DNA of 64,000 bases. It comes from Ailanthus altissimus. Lineage: Eukaryota > Streptophyta > Magnoliopsida > Sapindales > Simaroubaceae. Position 1 is the stretch's first letter. Each line of letters begins with the position of its first letter. Below are positions 51,790-64,000 of the stretch, one piece after another. The notes under the pieces were generated by a model. That model made no database searches, was not told the origin of the DNA, and saw only the letters and a program-made list of their open reading frames with translations. The translations under genes and the position numbers were made by a program. The DNA lies in contig OX327699.1 of NCBI GenBank assembly GCA_946807835.1, forward strand, positions 22,246,014 through 22,310,013. Reading direction: 5' to 3'.

Positions 51790-54700
51790 AAGTATATATT
51801 ATTTGCAAATATTATGCTAAACACTTGTAAGGTCATTACAATTATGGGACTAAACATTTGAGGGGTCATTTTGAAAGATGTTTGAAAAAGATAAATACAA
51901 AAGAAAACTAAAAGAAACTATCAAAAACCATTAATAAGAATGGAAAATATTGTCATAAGGCTTATATTAAGTATCTTAAATGTGATTGGACAACTTTTAA
52001 AGTCAAAATTGCTAGAATGATTATCTTACATGAGTTGTTGCTCCTATTTAAGTATATCGTGATTTGATGAATGCTTTACAACTACAACTCTCTCTTAAGT
52101 AGAAATACAATCAAAAATAAAAATTTGAAATTGTATGACATTGAAAGAGATAAGATGATGCATTTGTTAAATAGATGTCATAGTAGGATTGCTATTTCCA
52201 TAGATTTGTGGATAGCTAGTAATAAAAAAATTGGGATATATAGTTGTCACAGTACATTCCATCGATAGTATATAAGTTTTGCAAAATTAAATTTTGAGAT
52301 AATAACTTTACGTGTTGAATTTTAATATATTTAAAATTTAATCTATGTTAATCATAAGATTTAAATTTAATTATTATTTTTTATTATTAAGTTTATTTAT
52401 ATGCTCGCTCCACATAATGTCGAGATTGTTTGTAGTGAGTTGCATACTTTTTTATAGTGTACGCATGTACTCAATTTGATAGTGAAGGATGGATGTCGAT
52501 GATGAAAATTGGAGTTAAGAATATTATAGATAATGTTAGTTATTAGACAATAACATCTAGAAGAGCGGAGAAATTTGAGATTGTTACAAATCAATTAAGT
52601 GTTAAAAAAATTTGAAAATTGGTACTTGACTATAAAACTCAGTGAAATTTGTTAGAGTTGTACCTACGTGTCATCCTAGTTTTATATAAATATTTGATAT
52701 CTATATAGAGTATATTTTATTATATCGCTAAATACTTTGAATAATATGGTTTAATACTTGTTACACTACAAACTCTGTATTATTTGAAAGAGTTCAGATA
52801 TGGTCTAAAAGAGTTTAGACTGGTGCTAAGAGTTAGCAAATATCCCAAAAATTGAAATATTGTCTGTAATGGAATAAAGACCTCAGAATATACTTATAAT
52901 GATATAGTTGCAAGAGTTGCAATGAGTTTCTAAGATGTGTCATTATGCAAGCATGTTCTTAAATATATTATTCCTAATCTATTTCTACTGACGTGGATCT
53001 GTTGGTAGATCTCATTAATTCATATAGATCAGTGTATGTCTATATCTGTAGAGTACAGTTGGTCGTTCCTAACTGACCAGGATCTTGGAGATTGTATAAG
53101 CATACGAGTATTCAGTTAAGACTGACTATTGAACAGACTCATGAGGACCCTAATAGACATCCTATGTTGCCGTCAATGGAAGATTGTTTCAAGTTGAGTA
53201 GTATACATGGTCCTCTGACCTAAGCACCACAGTGGACTTATGAGTGATCCACTATGGTTCCACACATGTCAGAGACCTTTCATGGTCTGACCGCTGGGTG
53301 TCATTAGATATGGTCCGATGCTCATAGAGTCTGATGCATGCAGATATAAGATCTATCATCTCTCATAGGGAGTGATATATCTATATGCTCCAAGATAGTC
53401 TCTAATTAAAGTTTGATGGTCACAAGCAGTTAACCCAGAAAAGAGTTTCTACAGGGTTAAACAATATAGCAAAAAGTTTATTTATATTGCTCAATGAGAT
53501 ACTATTCTGGAGATAGGTTTATAGATTAGCACATGAGAATTTAACGGTGTTGATTTATGTCCCCGCACATCCAAGATATATATGATGAAAGAACTATATA
53601 TATGTGTTGTAACCTCAACTTGTATGGTTCAACGCGCTGATTTGTAATATTCGTGATGTGTGCGTAGGGCATTGCTCACAGACTTATGGAATAGTTTCAT
53701 TTGACGAATCGGGCGTGGACATAGGGAGTCTCGCGATATAAAATGTACTCATTGTGCACTAGGGGCAGAGTTTGTTTAATCCGGTAATATCTAGCACTTC
53801 TATGGGAATGCGTGCGCGTTCGTATTTAAGTGTTAAATACAACAATTTATCAATAATTATTATTCACTAATTGTAAAATGACACGTAGCGTATTGTGGAC
53901 CCTCGGTTGAGTTTATTCAAGTATGAGATTTAGTAAGACCCGCTAAAAGGTATACTTGATAACTATTTATAAGAGGTAAAATAATCATTTCACATTATGA
54001 TTATTTAATTGTTAAATAATTATAATATTTTTATTAAAATATATTATTTTATAATATTATATATTTTAATAATATAATATATATTGTGCATGATAGTTTT
54101 CATGCACATTATATTTTAATATTATTTTTTTATTATTTTATTTTTATTATTTTATTATTTTGCCTTTAATTACTTAATTATATTATTTCAATATATAATA
54201 TTATTTAATTTAAAAACAAATAGAGATATATATGTGCTCTGAAACGGAAATTGGAGGAGAAGGAAAAATAAGAGTTATATTTTCCTTTGTATTTCTGTTT
54301 CTTTGCTCTTTAATTTGAGAAGCAATTGTTGCTTTCTTTTCATTTCTTGAATCAAATGAGAGAAAGAGCAAAATATAAAGAACCGGTCATTTTGAAGTTA
54401 AGGATTAACCCCGTGTTGGATTAAAGAGTTGTTGTTTTAATTTATCAAGTCCACCAAATTGATAACTAGAACTACCTACAAGTGTGACTTTAGGCAGATT
54501 TTAAATATATACGTATAAAACATTACATGTACTTGTGATTTCTCAATTTTACTTTTGATATATTAATTTGATTAATATATGTATACGTGTTTATTGTATG
54601 TTTTAAATTTTCTGCTATGTTAAATATGTATTAGATATGTAATTTTTACAATAAATACAATTGCACATGCATACACCTATATATATTTAATCTCCAACAG

Positions 54701-55557
54701 AATTCTATTTACTTGATGCTCACAATAGTTGGGTCTTATAAAGATATATTTGTTAGTTAAGGGAATGGGAGAGATCTTATAGATATTGACCAAGTGAGTC
54801 GAAGTTAAAGCTAGTAAGGGTTATTTATAAGTATTTAAGAATATTTTATAAGTTGACGGACATTTTTTAGAAACTCAATACCCAACAAGTAACTTGTTCT
54901 TCTCAAAGATTAGTAAAATTATATTATCTCTAAATACATAGTTGAATTCACTTATTCTAGGGGTAAAAGATATAGCTACTTTGATGATTGTAAAGTATAA
55001 AAGTATTGGAAGGCAATTTATAATGTTATGGTAATCGGTACCCTTCATAATCCTAGGTTTAGGATGTTGTTCATTATTATTTTTTTCTATGATCTATAGA
55101 CTTAATTATGATGGTCAAATTGAGAGAGTACATCCAATATTTTATGACTTAGTCATGAGTGTGCAATAAAATTTTCATCTGTTAATGGTTCTTCGTTAAG
55201 TTCTTCTCAATGTCTTAGTCGAAGCACTGAGATATTTATGGGTGGATTGATGGAGGGTGAGACCACTTTTAAGTGGCAAATGTTTATAACCTAAAACTTG
55301 ACTATACCACTAGATAAATCAAAGTTGGATTGCAATTTGGATGAGAATTTATTGGTTGATACTCTATTTTGATATTTTATCTTAATGGAAGAATAATAAG
55401 GGTAAATATCCATTATTACTTAAGATTGCTAGAGATTTCTTAGTCATTCATATGTCCATCGTTGCTTCTAAATCTGATTTTAGTACAAGAGATATATATT
55501 TGAGTCTACATCGCAATAAACTTTATCCAAAGACTTTAGAAGTGTTGATGTATACTT
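51790..55557 (+). pseudogene. hAT transposase pseudogene (RICESLEEPER/DAYSLEEPER type)
   Basis: Broken by many stops and frameshifts but recognisable in order. A BED zinc finger near 51800-51890 (CKYYAKH, then GTKHLRGHFERC) has its second Cys replaced by Tyr. The catalytic-region blocks follow at about 52005-52260 (ARMIILHE, SRNTIKN, KLYDIERDKMMHLL, RIAISIDLWIAS), then THVLNLIVKDG (about 52465) and AEKFEIV (about 52565). KLVLDYKTQ-N ends at 52649, where a 2.05-kb LTR-type element interrupts it. The frame resumes at 54705 with SIYLML, continues through KYWKAIYNVM and ends in the hAT dimerisation domain at about 55310-55557 (KYPLLLKIARDFL, IVASKSDFST, LHRNKLYPKTLEVLM). No function remains. Confidence 0.92.
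52650..54699. mobile_element. LTR-type element (probable solo LTR) nested in hAT transposase
   Basis: A 2050-bp insertion starts TGTTAGAG and ends CTCCAACA, an imperfect inverted repeat with TG...CA ends. Flanks aaatt (52645-52649) and gaatt (54700-54704) are a near-matching 5-bp target duplication. Removing it joins the transposase codons for KTQ(W)NSIYLML, a conserved hAT block, which independently fixes both borders. There is no coding region, primer-binding site or internal pair of LTRs, so a long solo LTR is the simplest reading. Strand is unknown. Confidence 0.8.
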
Positions 55558-58009
55558 AACATTGGTATTAAGCCGGGTTACGAGGTAAATCAAATAACTT
55601 ACATAACGCATTATTTTACTATTATTATTATTTATGAATAAGTTAATAATTTTTTTTAATGGTTTATTGTTTTGTTATTTTGAATTATTTTTTAGGTTAA
55701 ATTTTGGAATCTAAACTAGTTATCACGGAGGACGGCATTGATGAAACTTTGACATAGCTTTGAGTTATTTTTCATGAATTATAATTTTGTTATTTATTTG
55801 GAACTTTGGATGATATGCATTATTACATTTATTTTGGTTTATAGATTATGAATGGTATTTTGTATTTTGTAAGTAATCAGTACTAACTAATTATTTGAGT
55901 TGTCAATCACTTAATTATATCTATAGACAAAATTATACCAAATTTTTTACTTAACAGAAAATAATTATTTGTTAATTTATAGCAAAATATTATTATTATT
56001 TTTGTATAAGAATTTTAATTATTGGATGATTGACTTATTAATTTGAATTATTAATATTACAATAAAATCAATATATTAATACATTAGCATATTTTAAAAT
56101 TAATATAAAAATTATTAGAAAAGAAAGATCAAAGAAGGTAAGAAATAATTTATAAGAGGAAAAAAATTATTAAAGCTGAAAATATATTAGATTATTAATA
56201 CAATATAATAAGTAACAAATTAACAATTGCCTAACAAAATAAACACTTTAAATTTGATTGTAAAAATAAAAAAATAAAATAAAATTCAGATAAAATTTGG
56301 GTTCTGGGCACCCAAATTTGGCCTGCACCAAAAAATTCCAAAGTACAACTTGGATTTTGGATAACCTCAAAAAATTTGAATTCAAGTTCGGGTTTTTTTC
56401 AATCTATACTTAAATTTTGCCATCCTTAAATATAATAGTACCCTTTATAGTTATAATTTCGGAGTAGAATCTATGATACTATATTTTTAATACAACTTAC
56501 ATAATTTTTAGACTGTTAAAAAATTCATTGTATATAATTGTGGTGCTAAAAGCTTAAGAGCTGCCTCTAAAATCTACAAGGGAAGTCTTTTTCCTGTTGA
56601 GGCATGCAAATAATTAACGCCCTAGACAAGCATATTACTATATATTTTGTTCTCACAATGATTAAGCCCACATTAGTTGTTAATTGTTTATGAAGCTCCT
56701 AGGTAATGCTATTAAATTGAATGAGAGAGCACGATCCTTAATCCCATAACAAGCATATGGAGTGGTGATACCCACTTGGAAATTCTAGCACGTCTCGAGG
56801 ATTAGCATGTTGAAAGATTCTAAATTATTGGTTGAGATAAAAAGCCGCATTTAGCAATTAGCATCGCAATGCAATGCGCGTAATGATGATATTCAAAGAA
56901 AAGATCAATGGAGGCAATTGGAATCAGAAATACTAATGTCGTTATAGTGGCCGACCCTAACAAATTCAATGAATCAGGTTGCATTTTATCATGAGACTCT
57001 CGGTCTTTTTTGTTTCTTCTTTTTTTTTTTTTTTTTCTCTTAGTTAAAAAGTGTCTAATTGCAAAGGAACCTTGAATTTCATCGCGACATCTCAAACGCA
57101 TACAATTAGCTTAATCAAGATAATATTGATATTCATCATCCAATTACAAAATTCTCTTCACTTAATTTATTCGCCATGGAGTTGGCATTTACAATAACGA
57201 ACCGACGATTTCTTGAGTTTTGCCATCTCTCGATATGATGACAAGAAATTATAGCAGACAAAATGAAGACACTGAGAATTAAGTTTAGCCCAAGATGCTC
57301 ATCTCGGACAGCAAACTAACCACTGTATCGAATAATTCTGTTCTTTTTCATATGTAACACCAACGGAAAGCCAGTCCCTTGTGGTGATGCAATTAACTTA
57401 CGTGTGACTTAAGCAGGCATCAACCTCCAGTTCATACTTCTTCCCCAATTAACAGGAAAGGAACCCAAAATCTGTATTAAACCCCTGGGAATCTAGCAAA
57501 GTAAATATATATGAATAGAAATCACAAACTCAGCTTAAAATTAAGCTTCTTGGCTGTCGCAATGTATTATTTTCTTTTATCATGGTCTTTGAACTGTAAA
57601 ATACGGGCTCTAACTCCTTGCATCATTCGGGTTCATTCCTATTGTGTTCTGATTACTCCAAGCCAATCTGCAGTATTGAAATGATAAGTCCCATCTTTAA
57701 CCTTTTCTTAACAATCAAAATGAAAAAAACAAATTACCCTAGCTAGGTAATCCAATTGCTAAACCAAACTATTGGTCTGAATTTGTTAGGAAACAGTTGG
57801 GATCAGGCACCGGAAGCACTGATACAACACAGGTTTAACTACTGAATGACATAAGCATATTCAAATACATCCACCAAGGAAATTAGACGTTTGAAGTGAC
57901 ACCACACTTCCTCTATGAATTTCTAAAGGTAAAGGATGAAAGGTACGTGGACTTATTTGTCACTTCGATAATGGAAAATAACCCTAACTTTCACTACACG
58001 CTCCACAAT

Positions 58010-58840
58010 CCGGTCCGGTAGTGACTTGCACTAGTTATTAGTGATTTGGACTATAGGTAGCATGGGAGTGAACTATAGTACTTGTACTACTTGGTCCTCA
58101 CTTGCATTGTTTTATGTGTTATTTTTTTAGTTTAACTATTATGTCAACAGTTAATTACAAAAAAAAAAGGATCAATTGAGACAGGATCACTAATTAATAC
58201 GAATCTAATACTAATAGAATAGCAAATCCTTGCTCGTTACATTACTTGTTAATGACTTGAATTATATGGGTTAATGTCACTAAATGCATTACTTGGCAGT
58301 AAACAACACTATATGATAGTGAATGGTACTACTTATACTGTATTACTTTATAGGAGACTTGCTCTATTAAATTTTTTTTTTTTTTTGGCACATATCGTTG
58401 TTGTTGTTAAAGACATGTAGTATTAAATTATACCATTTGCACCATTAAATAATGACTTGCACTATTTGATAATAAATTGCACTACTATTAGGTAATTAAT
58501 GATTTCACTACTTGGTAATGACTTTCATTATTAAGTAGTTTTACATGCTATTCAATGTGTTTTCCTCAATTTAATAGTGTCATTCACTATACAGGAGCGA
58601 ATTGCATTACTTACAATACAAGGTAGTGATTTGTACTACAAATTGTAGTAATTTTGATACTTAAAAGTAACTCTCACTATTTAGTAATTTTGCGTGTTAG
58701 TTATTGTGCCTTCCATTGCTCGGTAGTGACTTGACTAAACTATATGCACTATTAGGTAGCGACTACTACTTATAAAGAATTGCATTAATTAATAGTTTAT
58801 CTTGAGCGTGTCATCACTCAATAATAAATTGCACTACTTA
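58010..58840. repeat. Degenerate short repeat, consensus ggtagtgacttgcactactt
   Basis: Variants of 'tagtgacttgcactactt' recur every 20-30 bp across about 800 bp (for example near 58017, 58451, 58507, 58619 and 58725). They are strongly mutated and broken by AT-rich stretches. Confidence 0.5.
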
Positions 58841-61109
58841 ACTACAAATATACTTAAATTACCAAATGAAAAACTAACTAACAGAAGGGTCAAATTGTTG
58901 CTTCCTTATAAAACTTTCTTCTTCAGTAAGTAGTCATGAGAGGTCCAACTTCTTGTGAAAATATTATCTATATTTGGTGTTGTGCATAGATTGGATTGAA
59001 TTAATTATTAGAACATGATTAGATTGCAATATACATAGTATCGTCTTGTGTTTGGTGCATTATTGGTTGGAGTAAATTATACATAATAAATATATTAAAG
59101 TTTCATTATTGAGAACTAATTAAATAAATTTAAATTAATATTCAAACACTAATTTATATTAATTAAATTCAAAAGATATAATACTTAAGTATACTAATTA
59201 AATTGAACTTAATGTAAATAATAATTGAGTATTTAAATACTAATTAATGATTTTTTTTAATATTTTAATGATCATAATAAATTAATAATGAAATATTTAT
59301 TATTAGTATAAATAATTATTAGTCTTTCATATTATGAACCGTTAATTAATAATTTTATACAAAATATTAATCCAAATTAAAAATTAAATATTTTGAAATA
59401 CATTTTATATTAGAAAATTGGTTATGATTTTTTGAACTTTTAATTACTTATTATTAAGAATAATATGTACATAATTTTATTAACTACTTGATTTTTTATT
59501 ATTTATTAGTTAAATTAACTATTAAATATATTATTTATTAATTTTTGAATGAAAAAAATGATATATTTAAATATTAATAATTTAAAACTATTAATAGTTA
59601 ATGCTAATGATTATATAAATAAGATTTATTTAAATAATTATTTTAATATCAAATATTTCTACAATCTTATTTTACATATTTTAGTTATTAATATATTAAT
59701 ATATTTAATTTGAATTAATTAATAATTATCTAATCTTAATATATTAGTAGACTTATTTTAGTCCAATCCCGAGTAATTTTATAGTTAAATAAAGAACAAA
59801 TCATCTTATGAATTTGGAGCAAAACCTTATCTTTGGACAAACAATTCAATCCAAGTGGCAACACTAAAACGCACGACTAAAAATTAATCCAATAAATTAG
59901 TCCAATCCTACTATTTATCATGTCTCACGAATGCAGCCTGAAAGAACAAGCAACAACAAGAAGTCAATATAAATATACATTTAAGCGTAGAAAGTGCTGT
60001 TATATTATATATAGAGTTTTATTGAATTACGTTCAAATGGCATAGAGATGAATGATTAATAATTGTTGTGAAAGTATCAGGGATGACATTGTTCGTTGAG
60101 GATCGACATAATTTCTAAACGAAGTGCAATTCTGGAAAATAGATAAATTTTTTCCACCAACTTTAGACTCCACCGAATATGGGTAGAGGACACACTACTC
60201 CAGGTTTTTTTTTCTTCTAACAGCTTAATTGAATGAAAAATGTCATTTTGATCCCTAATTTTATAAATATATATTAATTTATATTTTATTTTATTTTATT
60301 TTAATATATATCATGTTAGTCCTATAAAGATGTTTTGATAATTTTTATTATCATTTTTATTTTTAAATAACTATTATTTTCATTCCTACAGAATGATATA
60401 TATTAAAAAAAGTAAAAACTAAATTAATAAATATTTATAAAATTAGAGACCAAAATAACATTTTCCCTAATCTAACTGATAAAAATCCAAATTCAATCCG
60501 TACAATAAAAAATCAAAGACCCATTTATTTACCATTCCTAAATTCAAAAAAATTAAATATGAAAATAGCAATATGTACACCATAAATCCAATAACATATT
60601 CATAGGATACGTTTTTATTTTAATTTATTTTGTTAAAAGAACTCAACCTAAGATTTAAGGTTCAACTTAAAAGACTATATCTTTTAATTTGTGTTCTCTA
60701 ATTATTAGAGAAGGAGTGGCATTAAATAACATCTCCGGCTGTCTCCTTGTGTAGGCTATCTAAAGACGTTAACTGTGCATCGATTACAAGGAAAGAAAAC
60801 TGCAAGTGTAGTGATCTTAGCTCATAGGTATCTTCTTTTTTGAGAAAGATAGATTCATTCCGAAAAGTAAAGCTCCGTGGTATGCTTCTATGTATAATTT
60901 GACTTGAATATATGTTATAGATCGATTTATTCTTATATCTCCTATTTTGTTTTATCCTTTTATTTCAGGACGGGCTTAAGCTAATAAGTGGTCTGTCCTA
61001 ATTCACATTGTTAACTAAAAAAAGGGTTGTTTTTCAAAGCTACCTTTTCTTATAAATACCACCAGTATCCAATCTCCTGAAACAAAGATCTCATCCTTCA
61101 ATAAAGCAT

Positions 61110-62150
61110 GCTTGGTATGCCTATATGGAGTGACCTCCTACTTATTATAAACTCAAGTATATTTTTTTAGCCAATGCGAGACAACTTACTCAACTATTCC
61201 CTGAATAAAACTTTTAATAGTATAGAGAAGCACTGACTACCTAAATTCTTTTGTTCGACATAAAGAGTATTCAGATTCTAACTATCAAGGTCTATCTTTA
61301 ATACTATTTGATAATGAGTCCTCACGATACAATATGTCCATCAACATTCCTACTACCAGTGTCATTTCATTCGATACAGTGAATCCATCCATATTCTAGT
61401 TACTAAGGTCTAGGTCTGATACCATTTGATAGTAAATGCATCCACATTCTCACTACAAGTGCTCTTTCGTTTGACACGGTGAATCCATTTACATTTTCTG
61501 CTGCCAAAGTCTAACTTTGATACCACTTGTTAGGAGGATAGCAACTGGCTTAGAATCTAAGTGTCCAACCCAAAAAATTAGCCTATTGGGTAAAGCAACC
61601 CTCTTATAAATCCAAGTACCTTCTCTTCTTTCGTTAATGTGGAACAACTTATAATGAGTCTATCTACATTGTGGCTACAAGGGACTTACTTTGATACCAC
61701 TTAACAGGAAGTCCTTGTTCAACACAATAGTTTATCTATATCACTGCCACCAATGCCCTTTCGCAACTGGTGTCCAACTCAAAAGGGTACGGTATTAGAT
61801 AGAATGCCCTCCTACTTATAAACACGAGTAATTGCACTTCTTTAGTCAATGTCAGACAACTCATAATATGGCCATCCACATTACAACTATTAGGATTTGG
61901 CTCTAATAGTACTTGACAGAAAGTCTTCGTTTGACAAAGTGAATCCATCTACATTACAACTACTAAGCTCCGACTCTAATTCCACTTTGCAGTGAGTCCC
62001 TCCACATTCTCGCTACCAATGTACTTTCATATGACATAGTGAGTCCATCTATATGCCGACTACTGAGGTCTAACTCTAATACCGCTTGTTGGGTAGAGTG
62101 CTTAGGATTCAAATGTCCAACCCAAAAGACCATTAGTTAAGGGGAGGGTG
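61110..62150. repeat. Tandem-like array of about 100-bp units
   Basis: A unit of about 100 bp ('cattctcactaccagtg...ttcgtttgacacagtgaatccat', then 'gatacca(c/t)tt') is seen at about 61344, 61444, 61915 and 61993. Between copies a second motif, 'gtccaaccc(a)aaa', recurs near 61561, 61768 and 62109. It is probably a decayed repeat-rich transposon portion. Confidence 0.65.
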
Positions 62151-62709
62151 GTTGAATGATTCGCTAAACAATCCCCGCCAAATATCTTCTCTTCTTTAGG
62201 TTTAAATCTGTAGATTCAGATGGTTTACCCTCATGAATGTGTATTCTAATTGCGTTCCTTGAAGGTGGAACTATAAATCGCAAAATTTTAGTATTCATAT
62301 CCTCTACTTAACACCTCTAACCATATGCCACTTGTACTGTGCATGCCATGGGAAATAAAAATGAGCCTACCAAACCACAACCTGACTCTAACTTGTTTTC
62401 GTGCTATATTAAAATTGCAATTATACATTTCATATGCTCGTCTATGAGACTTTAGTCAAAGGTACACTATATTATCATCCCTTTCATACTCCTTTATCCC
62501 ATAATGAAGTTAAAAACTCCCTCTAACTAAGAATTACCCTTCACTCTCTCTCCTTGATTCCCTCCTTACATTCTCTTCTTTTTCACTTAACTATGTTTGT
62601 TCCCCAATTTTACAATGTTACTTCCCTTTCAAGGATTCATCTGTTGCTCCATCTAATAAAAATGTAACAAAACAAATACGTACATAAGTCGCCAAATATA
62701 GAAGATTAC

Positions 62710-63897
62710 TCAATCAGCACCTCCATCCTCGACAGATTTCTTATATTCTGGCTTTAGCTCGTAAGTTCCTTGGTTGGTTCCTCTCTTATTGTAGACACAA
62801 AGCTCATTCAGTATCTCTTTCAAGAATTGCTGCACAGAAATCATGATCAATATAGATATTGAGTAGAAAAGAATGATAGTATGAAATGCTAGTGCATGAA
62901 ACCTGTACAATAAAAGAAAATCTTGTCAATGATTTAAAAGGCAATCAAAGAACCATGATTATATGACTGCATATGCAGAAGTAGGCTAAAAAGTTGAAAG
63001 AACATACTGCAGGTTGATCAGTCTCTTGGACTAGCTGCTTCAAGGCCCAATTTGGTTGTCTTTCAAATAGCTTGAACATTATATCCTCCAGTTCCCCGCG
63101 ATCCCTTCTAGTTCTTTTCACCTCTGACTGTTTAACTGGTTGTGCTTTCTTCTTTTCCTACTCACAGAGAATTGACAAATTGATATCGTCATATGAGTTT
63201 TCTCCTAAAGGGGCTAGGACAAATCTTAAGAGTGCAACAAGTACTAGAAAGACATACAAGACTAGATTTTTTTCTTTTTTTGGAAGAATACATGTATGCT
63301 TCTATTAAATAATTCATTACATTATAAACACTTAAGAGTTTCATGGACAAACAAAATGTAAAGTCTTCCTGAACTGAAACCTTACAAGCATTCTACTAAA
63401 GAACAACATGTCAGCCCACCGAGACTACTCAAGTTTGAGCCATTACACATCCACAACTCCCATAAGAAAAACATGATTTCTGGCTTCAGAATACATAAAG
63501 TCTATGAAAAAAAAGGCCAGCATGAAAAGAAAATCAGCATCATACTTTTAATAATTTATCATTGGTGCCTATGGAGATGAAATAAAATCAATACCTTCGA
63601 GTTGGACGAAATTAAGCCAACCATCCCAGGCATGGGCCTCATATGCACTCCGTGATCGTTATCAATCACCTTTCAAACACATCAAATCAAGAATAATAAT
63701 TGTTCTAAAATAGTCATAAAGAACCACAATGCCACAGCCAAAGCAAATAGCAAACAAATGCTCTACCTGTATTTGCCTATTCTTGATCATGGATTTATTT
63801 GTTCTTTCACGACACATTCTGCCATATTCTTCAATGTTTTTTTCATGGGGCTTCATGTCAAATTTATGTTCCACCTTCCCTTCCGTTGCAACCTTAC
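62710..63897 (-). CDS. TFIIF beta subunit (RAP30), C-terminal part
   Basis: General transcription factor of RNA polymerase II, acting in the nucleus in pre-initiation complex assembly. Four exons are inside the window: 63897-63767, 63669-63595, 63157-63008 and 62829-62710 (stop). They join in frame through GT-AG introns and give about 157 residues; the N-terminal part, roughly 105 residues by family length, lies beyond the right edge. Blocks include KFDMKPHEKNIEEYGRMCRE, RTNKSMIKNRQIQ, GVHMRPMPGMVGL, then the winged-helix DNA-binding domain (RTRRDRGELEDIMFKLFE, QPNWALKQLVQETDQPAQFL, LNELCVYNKRGTNQGTYELK, PEYKK). The first visible exon starts in phase 2. The tail ends EDGGAD. Confidence 0.95.
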
Positions 63898-64000
63898 CTA
63901 TACATGAATGCAAAATTTAATCTGTATCTTAAAAGAAACCAATTAAAGTTCAGAAGTCAAACATATTAAGGATAATAATCTATTGCTATATTAATTTCTT
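63898..64000 (-). other. Intron of TFIIF beta gene at window edge
   Basis: Sequence upstream of the splice acceptor at 63898-63899 is AT-rich with no coding signature. It is the 3' part of an intron cut by the window end. Confidence 0.7.

Larger units (their letters stand above)
49019..56428 (+). mobile_element. Decayed Ac-like hAT transposon with nested insertion
   Basis: The left end is TAGGAATGAAAAAAA and the right end, on the other strand, TAAGGATGGCAAAA; both resemble Ac-type hAT termini. 'aaacccgaac' occurs about 10-35 bp inside each end. A GC-richer leader (49140-49650) and an AT-rich stretch lead to a broken transposase at 51.8-55.6 kb. The 8-bp flanks (gacacatg and aatataat) do not match, so exact ends are uncertain. 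Length is about 7.4 kb, of which about 2.05 kb is a later LTR-type insertion. Confidence 0.7.
56429..62709. other. AT-rich intergenic region with degenerate repeats
   Basis: No gene is recognised. It contains 20-25-bp degenerate repeats at 58.0-58.8 kb, very AT-rich DNA at 59.0-59.8 kb, and a nested tandem-like array at 61.1-62.2 kb. The Lys-rich ORF at 56820-57101 (minus) comes largely from a T-rich run and has no family signature. Confidence 0.45.

Noticed and set aside
56820..57101. Lys-rich minus-strand ORF
   Set aside because: Its Lys/Arg run comes from a poly(T)-rich stretch, and no domain is visible.

Overview
This is plant nuclear DNA: an AT-rich stretch with intron-split genes (GT-AG introns, one GC-AG), long intergenic regions and decayed transposons. 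Every recognisable protein is of eudicot type. The family resemblances suggest a rosid, perhaps a malvid such as Citrus, but the species cannot be fixed from sequence alone. No bacterial operon, CRISPR array, tRNA, rRNA or virus was seen.

Left gene-dense part (about 1.6-20.7 kb): a papain-type cysteine protease with a granulin domain (XBCP3-like, minus strand, 1612-3989); a small LisH/CTLH/CRA protein of the GID8/RanBPM type (plus, 5304-7508); an organellar Obg GTPase (plus, 8737-13949) with two hAT-type elements in its introns and a 30-bp tandem repeat just after its stop; an intronless DREB2-type AP2/ERF factor (plus, 15703-16425); and a purple acid phosphatase (minus, 17664-20707). For all four intron-containing genes every splice junction could be placed and the frame closes from start to stop.

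Middle (20.7-38.9 kb): a gene-poor, AT-rich region of degenerate repeats, then a broken NPF/PTR-family transporter pseudogene (plus, about 31.5-35.8 kb). Its intron is swollen by a 653-bp tandem duplication.

Right part (38.9-64 kb): an intact WAT1 ortholog (minus, 38973-41400; EamA/DMT-type vacuolar auxin transporter family); a probable solo LTR (44.4-45.1 kb); an unidentified gene fragment (48.5-49.0 kb) lying against the left end of a decayed Ac-like hAT transposon (49.0-56.4 kb); and a second LTR-type element nested inside the hAT transposase. After more repeats, the C-terminal half of TFIIF beta (RAP30) enters from the right edge (minus, 62710-63897).

The genes do not form one pathway. 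The clearest positional signal is that DREB2D-like, WAT1 and TFIIF beta occur in the same order as three consecutive Arabidopsis loci (from memory At1g75490, At1g75500 and At1g75510). The block has been stretched to nearly 50 kb here by a phosphatase gene, a dead transporter and transposons. I found no convincing new biological system. The most informative observations concern genome evolution: nested insertions, intronic hAT elements, pseudogene lesions and conserved synteny.
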